From Oncomelania hupensis (Eukaryota > Mollusca > Gastropoda > Littorinimorpha > Pomatiopsidae): DNA of 64,000 nucleotides. Positions 33,968 through 45,156 of the stretch are shown here, piece after piece; within the stretch, counting starts at the first letter, position 1, and each line of letters starts with the position of its first letter. The position numbers and the translations under genes are program-made. The notes beneath the pieces are model-generated. The model made no database searches. It worked only from the letters and a program-made list of their open reading frames with translations, and was not told the DNA's origin. The DNA lies in assembly GCA_036898135.1 (NCBI GenBank), contig JBAHVR010000222.1, forward strand, positions 1 through 64,000, written 5' to 3'.

Positions 33968-35640
33968 AATAAATCCCTCAAAGCGCGCTCCCCAACTCAA
34001 ACAGCTGCTAAAGGCTAGGGTTGAAAAAATCAGAATTAAATTACAGTCGCTAAAGAGGCTCGCTTGCCCAGAGCCTCTACGCCGAATCACTCCAAGGACA
34101 AACTTTCGCTCCAAATTGATATTCAATGAAATAAAATACCATAAATAGTATTATGAAAACTAACAATGTAAATTAAATACAACATCACAAAATAAATGTA
34201 AAACACTAACAACAACAAAAAAAACTGCAGTCATTCACACACACATGCACACACACACACACACCCCTTACGGTCAAAAAAGCACCACACCAACTCCCAA
34301 CCCCTTGCCCACTCCCACACCCACTACAACGGTACCAATAAACAAGCAATAGCCATCCATAGTGTGACATAGGAAGACGACAGGTGCACCGTGGATTTAA
34401 CCGGCAACAAGCCACAGCATTAGCGTGTGTCACAACATTGTAAGTTATGTGAAATGAAGCGAGGACAAAATGGAAGTGACCTTTACCTTGACACTATTAC
34501 CGCCAGTAGACTCCACTAGAACAAAGGCGGGTATTACCAATTCGTGTAGCACCAGCGTCAGAAACGCTGAATGATGGTTTCTGTCGTCTGTCATGCTGGC
34601 CAGGCCATCGGAGGCCTTAGGAGCAGGCCGATGACGCAAAGGAGTCTGGGTGTATAGTGTCGCCTGTAAACTGTGCCTGCACATTGCTGCTTACCATGAC
34701 GTCAAGGACTGGTCTGGAGAATTCATCACGAGTCGCCGGGAAAGTTTGTATGCCCAATTTCGTGTTTTGGTCCTTAATGATAACAAATGATGTTGGCCAC
34801 AGCAATCATAAAAATAAATAAATAAATAAAATAAAATAATAGGTTACCTCCCATTGGACTGCACTGTTATTAATGTGGGGCCTAAACAGTGGGGTAGTTG
34901 TTGACTATTTCATGTTACCAACAGGCGTGCAATACCGTGTTGATATTAAAGCGAAGTCGGGCAAAACGTGAACTAGATGATAAAGGTGATACACAATATT
35001 GCTTTTTATCGTCACCGTTTTAAATGACGTCATCTCACTGCCCTCACCCCACCTATGACTGTTTATTGTTGACACAAATTGTTTTGTACACTTTTCGGGG
35101 TTTGATATTTTGATTCTAGATTGTTCTAATTTTTATCTTTTACACGAATTGTTTCATTAGGATTTGTGAGAAATGGCTGTAGGGTATTTTTGGCCTGAGT
35201 GCCACTTTGCTGTTGACAGGGGATGGAAGTCTGTATCTACACATGTCATCTGTGGGCTTTTCTTAACATCTTCCCTTCCCCTTCATCTTTGAAATCAAAA
35301 CCATTGCTGCAAAGCCTTTCAGTAAATTAAGTGCAATAAATAGAACTAGTGGCGCCTATAGTAATCAGCTCGCGTTCTGGCGTTATTTCATTTGAAAAAT
35401 AGTTTGAAGCTGCGACTTTAAGCCCATATTTGGGAAGAGGACTTTGTTGTGAGGAATACTGAGAATAACTTCAAATTAACCTCGGGTTGCTACACATTAA
35501 ATGGTGGACATTTTGTATCAAAGAGCACATATGTTTGTATAAGTACATGTACATGAAGGGTTTGACATATTTCTCGTTGTGTCGAATTGAGGTATATCAG
35601 TACCACGTACGTTAAGCTGATCAATAAACATCGATACCAC
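33968..35640. other. Unassigned region
   Basis: About 1.7 kb without recognisable coding sequence. Contains short CA runs near 34220-34265 and an AAATA run at 34808-34840. I looked for RT, transposase and tRNA-like motifs and saw none. Confidence 0.5.
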
Positions 35641-36432
35641 AACAAAAATGTAGGCATTGTTGTATATATTGCTGTATGTATTGATTTATGCATTGCTGTA
35701 TGTATTTAGTGCTGTATGCATGCGTTGCTGTAAGTATTGATGCATGTATTGCGGTATGTATTGATGTATGGATTGCTGTATGTATTTATTGATGTATGCA
35801 TTGCTGTATATATTGATGTATGTATTGCTGTATATATTGATGTATGTATTGCTATATATATTAATAATAATTATAATACTACTGGATGCTATATGCGTGC
35901 CTTTCCCCAAATTAATCAGGCTCAAAGCGAGGCGATCTGTACTAACATACACGCTCACCTGTCTCATCCACCCTTACACACACAACAAATACACATCCAT
36001 CACTCAAACAGGTGGTGTAAAGGCAGGGATATCGCTATTGGAAGAAGGAAAGAAAATCGAATTTTTATTTTTGAAATTTTATATTGACTGCGTCCAGTAC
36101 CATTATTAAAGGGAGGAAACCGGAGTGCCCGGAGAAAACCCTCGGTGACATCAATAGTCTCGTACCTAAGTCACATACGTTCGCCCCTTGCGGGAATCGA
36201 ACCAGCGACCTTCGGCATAGGAAATCGGTGACTAATCAACTGCGCCATGAGGCCACCTTACAAGGTGAAATATTGATGTATGTATTGCTGTATGTATTGT
36301 GTGTTGTTTGTATTGATGTATGTATTGATGTATGTATTGATGTATGCATTGATGTATGCATTGATGTATGTATTGATGTATGTACTGATGTAAGTATTGA
36401 TGTATATATGCACTACTTTTTGTATTGATGTA
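35641..36432. repeat. TGTAT-based 8-22-bp minisatellite, interrupted by a SINE
   Basis: Units of ATTGATGTATGTATTGCTGT type at 35655-35860 and again at 36268-36432. The 406 bp between them are the SINE. Confidence 0.88.
35861..36267 (-). mobile_element. tRNA-derived SINE, family B
   Basis: On the minus strand the head near 36262 carries box A-like TGGCGCAGTTGATTAG and box B GGTTCGATTCC (complement of 36193-36203). Downstream is the module GGTTTTCTCCGGGCACTCCG. The body runs to an AT-rich tail near 35865. ATATT flanks both sides as a possible short target-site duplication inside the TGTAT minisatellite. The head differs from family A. Confidence 0.8.
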
Positions 36433-36532
36433 TTGACCTCGGGATGGAAATGTGTACGGAAAAGAAGTTATTATACGTCTCCATCTTTTTATCTTTGGCA
36501 CTGAATGCCATAAAATTGAAAGAATCTTTGAA

Positions 36533-36705
36533 CCTGGACATGGGTTTTGGTGTGATTCATTGCTACATTGGCTATGTTTTGGTGTGATTCATTGCTACAT
36601 TGGCTATGTTTTGGTGTGATTCATTGCTACATTGGGTATGTTTTGGTGCGATTCATTGCTACATTGGGTATGTTTTGGTGTGATTCATTGCTACATTAGG
36701 TATGA
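36533..36705. repeat. 32-bp minisatellite, 5 copies
   Basis: The unit contains TGTTTTGGTGTGATTCATTG and CTACATTGG. Confidence 0.92.
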
Positions 36706-37535
36706 GACAGTGACAGGCAATGCTTGATGATAATACTAAATATAGTCAAAAGTTGAGAGATGAACCAAACACAGGCGCGCGCCTGTGTGTGTGTGTCGAT
36801 GTGGATGTGACATAAAATCAGGCCTAGGCATGTGCGAATATAGAGAGGCGGTGACGATGTCATATGACGTAGGTGTGGTGTCAGTGCTCTGACCTATACA
36901 TTGACCTTGTCTTTATTTACCGCCACTTTGCACCGAAAGCTGCGCGCGTGCAACCAGTGCGTAAACTACCAACCTGGCGTGACACGAGGTCACAACGCTT
37001 CCCCCGATTGGAACTGAAGGCCAAGGGGCGTAAGTGTTACAAAGTGCCAACGATCCACCCATAGGGTGCGACAGTGAACGATTTCACGGTGAGTGTGAAG
37101 TCAACAACCATGTTGGTCAACCTCCTTCTAATCCACAACCGTCTGTCTTCACGTCCAATCGCGAGCGTCGGCAGATTTGTCATCGACAATGACGTCACAT
37201 CAGTGATGGCGCTCATCTATACCCGTTCAGGGCGGTCTCGGCACTGGAGGTGAGTCCAAGGAAAAAGACTGTTTTTACGTCACGGCGTGCCACTCACCTA
37301 GGATGACAAGGTAGTGATGCGTGGGACTTGGTTGCTGATGTGGTTAATAGCTGGCTTTAGCTGTAGCGCTGCTGATGGCGGTTTTAACGTGTATTTTTAC
37401 TGATGTGGTTAATAGGTGGCTTAAGACACAGCGATGCTGACATCCTGAGAATGTTTGTAGGACTCTTTTTACAGTCCCATCGCAGTCCAAGTGCATGTTT
37501 GACTATCGTAACGTATATAAATGTACACTTTCATA
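36706..37535. other. Unassigned, relatively GC-rich region
   Basis: A 63-codon frame at 36873-37064 is basic and unrecognised. Higher GC and CG content than the surroundings makes this a second place where a host exon could lie, without positive evidence. A TGATGTGGTTAATAG word repeats at 37338 and 37399. Confidence 0.4.
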
Positions 37536-38157
37536 TAGATACACTTTCACATAGATGCACTTTCATATAGATACATTTCATACAGATACACTTTCACATA
37601 GATACTCTCACATAGATCAGATACACTTTCATTTAGCTACATTTTCACATAGATAAACTTTCATATAGATACACTTTCATATAGATACACTTTCATATAG
37701 ATACACTTTCATATACACTTTCATATAGATACTCTTTCACACAGATACCATTTCATATAGGTACTCTTTCACATAGATACACTTTCATATAGATACTTTC
37801 ATATAGATACACTTTCACATAGATACTCTTTCACATAGATATACTTTAATATAGATATACTTTCACATAGATAAACTTTCCTATAGATAAACTTTCATAT
37901 ACACTTTCATATAGATACTCTTTCACACAGATACACTTTCATATTGATACTCTTTCATATTGATACACTTTCATATAGATACATTTTCACATAAGTACAC
38001 TTTCACATAGATACATTTTCATTTAGATACACTTTCACATAGAAACACTTTCATATAGATACACTTTCATATAGATACACTTTCACATATAGGCTTATAC
38101 ATTTTCATATAGATACACTTTCATATAAAAACACTTTCACATATATACATGTTCATA
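37536..38157. repeat. 16-bp minisatellite (ATACACTTTCATATAG)
   Basis: About 38 imperfect copies with CACATAG variants. A trace continues at 38575-38590, on the far side of an RTE fragment. Confidence 0.93.
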
Positions 38158-38574
38158 TATATCCTATCCTATCCTATCTTATTCCGTTACTCGGAGGCCG
38201 TTGGGACACCACAGATGATCGTTTAACCAGCGTCTTCCATCTTTCTCTGTCCTCAGCAACCCTGATGGCTTCGCTCAGTGTCAAGCCAGTCCATTCTGGA
38301 ATGTTGTGCTCCCACCGCTTTTTCTGTCTCCCTCTTCTTCTACCTCCTTGCACTGTGCCTTGCAGGATGGTCTTTGCAAGGACTGATGCTCTGGTGACGT
38401 GACAATACCATCGGAGTTTCCGTTTTTTCATCACTGTGTGCAGGTCATCGTGTTGTCCAATGGCTTGTGTGATGGTCTGTCGTACTTCGTCGTTGGCATA
38501 GGAAATACTCAGAAATCTTCTGTAGTACCTCATCTCCATGCTTTGTATTCTTCGTTGTAGATCTGCTGTGGATA
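38158..38574 (-). mobile_element. RTE-like LINE 3' fragment, copy 4
   Basis: Starts (plus strand) with CCTATCCTATCCTATC, the complement of the RTE GGATA tail. The minus frame encodes RTE C-terminal blocks (RRIQSMEMRYYRRF, VRQTITQAIGQHDDL, KRKLRWY, GGRRRGRQKKRWE, EWTGLTLSEAI). The fragment ends at the STADLQRR block, after which the 16-bp array resumes. Confidence 0.88.
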
Positions 38575-38767
38575 CTCTTTGACATAGATAAATAGCATTA
38601 ATGCTTAGTGTGTGGTGTGGACAATGAACACTAACGGCAAAACGTACTGAGGTCAACATTGCCATACAAGCCTCATCTGATCCCAGGGATAAAATTGGCG
38701 TAAGCCTGGATCTAATCCCAAACAACACACAGCACTATTTTTGTGAAATTGATTGATCAAGTATTGG

Positions 38768-38810
38768 AATGAGAGAGAGACAGAGAGTGAGAGAGAGAGA
38801 AAGTGAGAGA

Positions 38811-38882
<72 letters not shown>
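38768..38882. repeat. GA microsatellite
   Basis: Interrupted, then pure GA dinucleotides. Confidence 0.95.
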
Positions 38883-38886
<4 letters not shown>

Positions 38887-39042
38887 TGATTGACGGGCAG
38901 TACTAACCAGCAGTTCGCGGATAGTTTCAAAGTCAAGAACGCATTTCCAAGGTGAACACGAAGAAATGTGTTTCAGTTAGGCCGCCCTTAAACCCTATAT
39001 CCTAGCTTGCTTTGATGTACCTTCCCTTCACCTTTACTGCTT

Positions 39043-39306
39043 TCTTCTTCTTCTTCTTCTTCTTCTTCTTCTTCTTCTTCTTCTTCTTCTTCTTCTTCTT
39101 CTTCTTCTTCTTCTTCTTCTTCTAATAGGAATAAACAATGGAATACATAGGTATAAACACCGGAATACATAGGGATAAACACCGGAATACATAGGAATAA
39201 ACAAATTCAAAATTCTTCTTCTTCTTCTTCTTCTTCTTCTTCTTCTTCTTCTTCTTCTTCTTCTTCTTCTTCTTCTTCTTCTTCTTCTTCTTCTTCTTCT
39301 TCTTCT
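39043..39306. repeat. Paired TTC microsatellites separated by a 30-bp repeat
   Basis: TTC runs at 39043-39122 and 39213-39305 flank three copies of a GGAATACATAGG-ATAAACA unit. The same AATACATAGGAATAAACAA words follow the second run at 39306-39325. Confidence 0.93.
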
Positions 39307-39539
39307 AATACATAGGAATAAACAACAACAAAAAAAAAAAACCCACCTCTTCCAAAATTGCGGTTTGGATATAAATTGACAAATTAATTTGCTTATGCGC
39401 CTATTAATAGCATATGGTTGATTCTAAAAATGCTACCGCAGCAAAAGTGTGTTCAGTAGGCATTGCCGTTTGTTTACATAACAAGGGAGAGACGCATAAC
39501 ATTCAAAGCTTAGCTGTGGGATTAATCAGTCCATCATAG

Positions 39540-39994
39540 CATCTTTCACTTTGACAACCACAACGCCATATCCCAAATCATCTCATTGTCTCGAAAACAA
39601 CAACAAAAAACGCCATGTCCCGAGTCATCCCATCGTCTCTAAAGCAAAAAACCACCATGTCCCAAATCATCTCACTATCTCCAAAACAACAACAAAAAAC
39701 GCCATGTCCCAAGTCATCCCATTGTCTCTAAAGCAACAAAACATCATGTCCCAAATCATCTGATTATCTCCAAAAACAACAACAAAAAACGCCATGTCCC
39801 AAGTCATCCCATTGTCTCTAAAGCAACAAAACGTCATATCCCAAATTATCTCATTATCTCCAAAACAACAACAAAAAACGCCATGTCCCAAGTCATCCCA
39901 TTGTCTCTAAAGCAACAAAACATCATGTCCCAAGCCATCTCTTTGTCTCCAAAACAACAAAAACGTAATGTCCCATGTCATCGACATCTCATTG
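39540..39994. repeat. Degenerate CATGTCCCAA minisatellite, left block
   Basis: Alternating units built on AACGCCATGTCCCAAGTCAT and CATCTCATTGTCTCCAAAAC. The array is interrupted at 39994 within CATTG and resumes at 40817. Confidence 0.9.
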
Positions 39995-40816
39995 CAGAGT
40001 TAGAAACTGGCATGCACCCCAGCGCCCGGGAGCCTTAATACCTGTTTGGGCACCCAGACCTTAGTGGACAGTGCGCTCAGTGGGCGCGTGTAAAATCCTA
40101 AAAGAAAGTTAAACTCACTGAAGCTCCCTTCGAATACAATACAAGATTATTGCTTTAGGTCCAGCGGACTCTTCCGAGCCAAATCAGGACCAGTCCCTTC
40201 GAATAGTCAACATCGTAATTAAAGATCGGAGGAAAACTTCAGAGTGACAGCAACAGAAAGATTCAGTTGCACATCAATTCTTATTTTCTCCATTGCGATG
40301 GGTCGGGAATAGTCTCCCTTTGCGCATGAAAGACGAGTTTTGTGATTGACCAGTAATTTATTCATTGACCAATAGCAATAGTCAGTTGCTATCTCGCGCG
40401 TGCAAAACAAAACATGAAGTTACTCTGAAACAAGCATGTTAAGTAAAGTGTTGGACATCTTCAAAAAACATTCTTTCAATCACAAATGTGAGTTGTTCTC
40501 AGATAGTGAGCATTGAGCCTTGGTTATTGTTTGTATTGTTGCTCTGATATTTGAAAACACTTTTTTCTGCTTCTAGTGTCAAAAATAATAAACGAAGTTT
40601 TTTTTTAGTACAACCAAAAAGACATTATTGGTTTGGTGATTTATTTTTGTCATTTTGTAACTGCTTGGTTAGTATTAACTGCTAAAAATCTCCCAGAAAG
40701 TACCCCGTGTATTTCAAGTTATTCGTTTTTGTGCACACAAAAGAATTTTTGGGCCCTCAAAAGTTTTAAGTAAGACACCTAAAGGGCATCCGAGTAAAAA
40801 AGGTAATTTCTAACTG
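39995..40816. mobile_element. 822-bp element with inverted termini and 5-bp target-site duplication
   Basis: The left end CAGAGTTAGAAACT and the right end (read inverted) CAGTTAGAAATTACC are imperfect terminal inverted repeats. CATTG is present on both sides (39990-39994 and 40817-40821), and the flanking tandem array reads continuously when the element is removed. No transposase is encoded. CAG...CTG ends with a 5-bp duplication are compatible with a non-autonomous hAT-like element, but that placement is a guess. It carries a nested 57-bp insertion. Confidence 0.68.
40137..40193 (-). mobile_element. 57-bp retroposon-like insertion with 12-bp target-site duplication
   Basis: Flanked by perfect TCCCTTCGAATA at 40125-40136 and 40194-40205. 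The minus strand reads CTGGTCCTGATTTGGCTCGG, continues through CCTAAAGCAATAAT and ends near TTGTATTG. The same word is at 21889-21937. The long duplication indicates LINE-type retroposition of a very short RNA end. Confidence 0.8.
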
Positions 40817-41095
40817 CATTGTCTCTAACATAACAAAAACGCCATATCCCAATCATCTCATTGCCTCCAAAACAACAAAAACGCCATGTCCCAAACATCT
40901 CATTTTCTCCATAACAACAAAAACGCCAAGTCCCAATCATCTCATTGTCTCTAAAACAACACAAACGCCATCTCCCAAACATTTCATTGTCTCCATAACA
41001 ACAAAAACGCCATCTCCCAAACATCTCATTTTTTTTCCTAAACAACAAAAACGTAATTTTCCAAATCGTCTCATTCCCTCAAAAACTACCAAAAC
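40817..41095. repeat. Degenerate CATGTCCCAA minisatellite, right block
   Basis: Continuation of the 39540-39994 array after the 822-bp element. Confidence 0.9.
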
Positions 41096-41988
41096 CCCGG
41101 CCCTCTAACACTCCGCAGATTATAAACACATTACTGTAGATCTAGAGTTTATAATTATTAGGCCGTGAAAGGTATTATTTATAGAATGTCTACCATTGGT
41201 TTGTAATTCTGACTGTTCCATAAGAAGTATTATAGGGAAATGTGGTTAAAGATTGAGGATGCTATAAGAGGCAAAGTAGATTTTTACCCAAGGCCCGATC
41301 TAATCATACACATGAGTGCCTTGGTGGATGGACGGGTTTATTATTAATCAAAAACCCCCCGCAAAACTCAGTTTATAATGTTATAATTAAGCGGTGCACA
41401 CTGTTGGCAGCAATGAGAGGCTCAGATGGTTTCAAAGTTAAGAATATTTTTCCAGTTCAAGTTCAAGGTTACGGTCAAAAAACATCTTTCACTTGGACTG
41501 AGCTTAAGTCTTGGGTGGTACGAGGCACGTTTTCTTCTCTACGATCTACGTTCTTTCCAAACAATGTGCGGCGGAGGCTTTGTTTGGACTCAACAGAAGG
41601 TTATCAACATTTTATTAACTTTACATGGGTCAGCAATAGAAACTATTTATAGATTGTACATTCGTTTTGTTTCTAACTGATGCTCTTCCAAACTCCCATT
41701 TAGATTTCAAAATTAAAAATTGCGCTTTTAAAAAAGGTGATGACTCTAACACATAAATCAACGCGCTTTGAAATTGCACGTGTGCCTGAAAGGGATGGTA
41801 AATGATGCAAAGGAATTTTGTCCATTTGTTGTATTAATTGTTGGATTTACCCAACACGATTCCCTTGACGTCAGTTATTTTTTTTAAAATCATTTGCATG
41901 GGCATTGTCTTCTCTGTTATTACTTGACTAAATATCGAAAACATTAACATTCATTTTATTCCATTTTATTTTGCCAGAATTTTGTGAA
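41096..41988. other. Unassigned region
   Basis: Two overlapping short frames near 41404-41680 have no recognisable domain. AT-rich elsewhere. Confidence 0.5.
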
Positions 41989-41996
41989 TGTAATAT

Positions 41997-42296
41997 CTAT
42001 TCCTATCCTAATTCGTAACTCGAAGGTCGTTGGGGCACCACAGATGGTCGTTTAACCAGCGTACTCCATCTTTCTGTGTTTAGCAACCTTCATGGCTTCG
42101 CTCAGTATCAAGCCAGTTAATTCTCAAATGTTGTCCTCCCACCTCTTTTTCGGTCTCCCTCTTTTTTTGCCTCCTTGCACCGTGCCTTGCAGGATGGTCT
42201 TTGCAAGGCCTGATGCTCAAGTGACGTGGCCATACCATCGGAGTTTCCTTTTCTTCACTCCTGTCAGCAGGTCATAATGTTGTCCTATGGTGTGTG
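41997..42296 (-). mobile_element. RTE-like LINE 3' fragment, copy 5
   Basis: The minus strand contains the RTE C-terminal region and 3' end (plus-strand start CTATTCCTATCCTAATTCG). It is cut short in the QHYDLL region. TGTAATAT at 41989-41996 and 42297-42304 is a possible 8-bp duplication, though AT-richness weakens that. Confidence 0.82.
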
Positions 42297-42304
42297 TGTA
42301 ATAT

Positions 42305-42628
42305 AATATAATATCATATGTAATATATATGTAATGCAAAATATATTAAAGAATTCCTTTTTGACAGAGAGAAAAAAAAGAGAGAGAGGTAGAGAGATTC
42401 GGATGTTTAATTTTAAAAAAGTCTATTGGTCCATTTCAACATAATATTAAATAACAACGGAAGGTCGTTTAAAATTGTCATCAATGTTTACGAAATAACG
42501 ACACGGACAGGTGATCATTCATATTCAAGAACGAAAGTGAAAACAAAGACACAATACGTGACAGCATAATCGTACAACTGAACGACCTACACGGACATAA
42601 ATAATAACATTTACAATGCAATGATAGA
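42305..42628. other. Unassigned AT-rich spacer
   Basis: No gene seen. Contains a short GA-rich tract near 42365-42395. Confidence 0.5.
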
Positions 42629-42730
42629 CTAGGAAATAACACTGACAGACTAGGAAATAACACTGACAGACTAGGAAATAACACTGACAGACTAGGAAAT
42701 AACACTGACAGACTAGGAAATAACAATGTT
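42629..42730. repeat. 21-bp minisatellite, 5 copies
   Basis: The unit is ACTAGGAAATAACACTGACA plus G. Confidence 0.93.
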
Positions 42731-42918
42731 ATTACTACAGAGTGTACCCCTACCCCAAACTCCCACACACAATGTACAGATTTATTTTGTATTTCACGCA
42801 ACATAGGCAGTCCATAATTCAAAAACTTAAATACGACAAGAAGCCAACAATAAAAACAACTGAATGTTACACATACACTCGCACATGGCGCACTCATAAG
42901 CACACATACACACTATGC

Positions 42919-42921
42919 GCC

Positions 42922-42974
<53 letters not shown>
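42919..42974. repeat. CA microsatellite
   Basis: Pure CA run of about 28 units. Confidence 0.97.
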
Positions 42975-42976
<2 letters not shown>

Positions 42977-43002
42977 ATTCTGATATCAGCCCGATTTTTT
43001 TT

Positions 43003-43590
43003 CATTCTTTATTAATGACCTAGCTGTAGAATTGTCAAAGAAAGGTAACCATGGAATTCAGCTGGTTCAGGAGGAGTGGAAATATTTTTGCTTTTATTTG
43101 CAGATGAGGTAATTCTTATGTCAGACACAATTGTAGGCTTGCAACATCAGCTAGACTGTCAATCTGGGTAAGACGAACGTTCTGGTTTTTAGAAAGGGGG
43201 GGACCTCAGGTAGGAAAATAAAAGTGGTTCTATTGGAGAAAAGAGGTAAAGGTAACAAACTTATATGAATATTTGGGAATGGCATTTAAAACTAAATGAA
43301 GTGTGAATTTGGTCCTGAAAGACATGTGCAGAGAAGGTAGAGAAGGGGTCATCAAGATCCTCCGATCTCTCAAAAAGCTTAACACAAGTGACCCGACTTT
43401 GTTCTGGAAATTTCTTGAAATTCAAGGACAGTTATGACATAATATGCAGCAGAAGTGTGGTGTTTTAACGAGAGTGCAAACAATATAGAAAAAGTACAAA
43501 CTTTCGCCCTGGAAAGGTGTTTGTGTATACCTCTTCATGCTTCAAATAATATGGTTTACGGGGAGCCTGGAAGATACCCATTGTAGATCA
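43003..43590 (+). pseudogene. Decayed LINE reverse transcriptase, proximal part
   Basis: The plus strand in shifting frames encodes FINDLAVELSKKGNHGIQLV, then FADEVILMSDTIVGLQHQLD (catalytic ADD changed to ADE), NLGKTNVLVFRKGG, NLYEYLGM, and VQTFALER..CIPLHASNN ending GEPGRYP. These are consecutive blocks of a non-LTR RT palm and thumb. Multiple frameshifts and stops make it a pseudogene. The coding region continues beyond the minisatellite at 44497-44934. Confidence 0.8.
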
Positions 43591-43627
43591 AAGTGCAGGT
43601 GAGATGTGTACAGTATTAATTGAAATT

Positions 43628-44516
43628 AATGCGTCTTCCGAATGCCAGACTGTGTAGGCAGGCATGTGATAGGATGCTGAACCAACACGAGATTGTGCAG
43701 GCAGGCATGTGATAGGATGCTGAACCAACACCAGACTGTGCAGGCAGGCATGTGATAGGATGCTGAACCAACACCAGACTGTGCAGGCAGGCATGTGATA
43801 GGATGCTGAACCAACACGAGATTGTGCAGGCAGGCATATAATAGGATGCTGAACCAACACCAGACTGTGCAGGCAGGCATATAATAGGATGCTGAACCAA
43901 CACCAGACTGTGCAGGCAGGCATATAATAGGATGCTGAACCAACACCAGACTGTGCAGGTAGGCATATGATAGGATGCTGAACCAACACCAGACTGTGCA
44001 GGCAGGCATATGATAGGATGCTGAACCAACACGAGTGCCAGACTCTGCAGGCAGGCATATGATAGGATGCTGAACCAACACCAGACTGTGCAGGCAGGCA
44101 TATAAAATGATTCTGAACCAACACCAGACTGTGCAGGCAGGCATATAATAGGATGCTGAACCAACACCAGACTGTGCAGGCAGGCATATAATAGGATGCT
44201 GAACCAACACCAGACTGTGCAGGCAGGCATATGATAGGATGCTGAACCAACACGAGACTGTGCAGGCAGGCATATGATAGGATGCTGAACCAACACCAGA
44301 CTGTGCAGGTAGGCATATAATAGGATGCTGAACCAACACCAGACTGTGCAGGTAGGCATATGATAGGATGCTGAACCAACACCAGACTGTGCAGGCAGGC
44401 ATATGATAGGATGCTGAACCAACACGAGACTGTGCAGGCAGGCATATGATAGGATGCTGAACCAACACCAGACTGTGCGGGTAGGCATATAATAGGATGC
44501 TGAACCAACACGAGAA
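43628..44516. repeat. 43-bp minisatellite derived from LINE coding sequence, ~20 copies
   Basis: The unit contains AGGCAGGCATATGATAGGAT and GCTGAACCAACACCAGACTG. In one plus frame it reads RQAYDRMLNQH, which joins directly to the downstream LINE coding sequence (E-KVKLNGVAGIKRT), so the unit is a segment of the LINE itself. All three minus frames are open across about 290 codons because the 43-bp period cycles frames through a stop-free unit; these are not genes. Confidence 0.85.
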
Positions 44517-44934
44517 AGTCAAACTGAATGGAGTTGCCGGGATAAAAAGAACATTAATGGAAAATGGGCTTGCAAATGTTTGGTTAAGTCAGAGAGTGGG
44601 AACAAAAATCAAGTTTCGTTTAAAGGCAAGCTCATTTGATGCTGCATGCAGAACTGTCATTTGGGAAATTGAGAACAATGACAAATATACATGGTACTAT
44701 TCTTATATGTCTCATTTTGACACTGAGCGATACCTTGTATTCCTAACTAATCGTTGTAACGAGAGTGTTTTGCTCGTTTTAGGCTCAGAGTATGTTGCTT
44801 TAAAAATAACATGCTGTGGTTTGCAGACAGAACAAATGAAAACAATAAGTGTACGTGTCCAGAAGTTTTATTGTAAAGCGCGTGATCATTTACGACAGAA
44901 AAGCATCCCATTGATGTCCATTAAACACAACTAA
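44497..44934 (+). pseudogene. Decayed LINE reverse transcriptase, C-terminal part
   Basis: The open frame begins inside the last minisatellite unit (MLNQHE) and continues as VAGIKRTLMENGLANVWLSQ, then FRLKASSFDAACRTVIWEIE, NDKYTWYYSYMSHFDTERYL and FLTNRCNESVLLV. This pattern matches the post-RT C-terminal region of the same kind of LINE as 43003-43590. The terminal zinc-binding motif expected in such elements is not clear. It is followed by unassigned sequence to 45156. Confidence 0.75.
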
Positions 44935-45156
44935 CCCAACTGCGATCGACAATTCTTTTTTGCTGGCATATAAAAATGAAAGTAAGGTGTTGGATCTAGG
45001 GACATACACTGCTGACGATATGAATTTGCGAAACAAACTGCTGGAAATTAGTTCTGGATGTGTTATGATGATCCTATGTAAATTATCTAAATCTGCATGC
45101 AACACTTTGCTGATTTGATAGAGTGGTAAATCCATTAATTTGAGCACAAAAATTAG

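Noticed and set aside
43588..44522. Three overlapping ~300-codon minus-strand open frames
   Set aside because: They are the same 43-bp minisatellite read in three frames; the period is not a multiple of three so each frame cycles through the same peptides.
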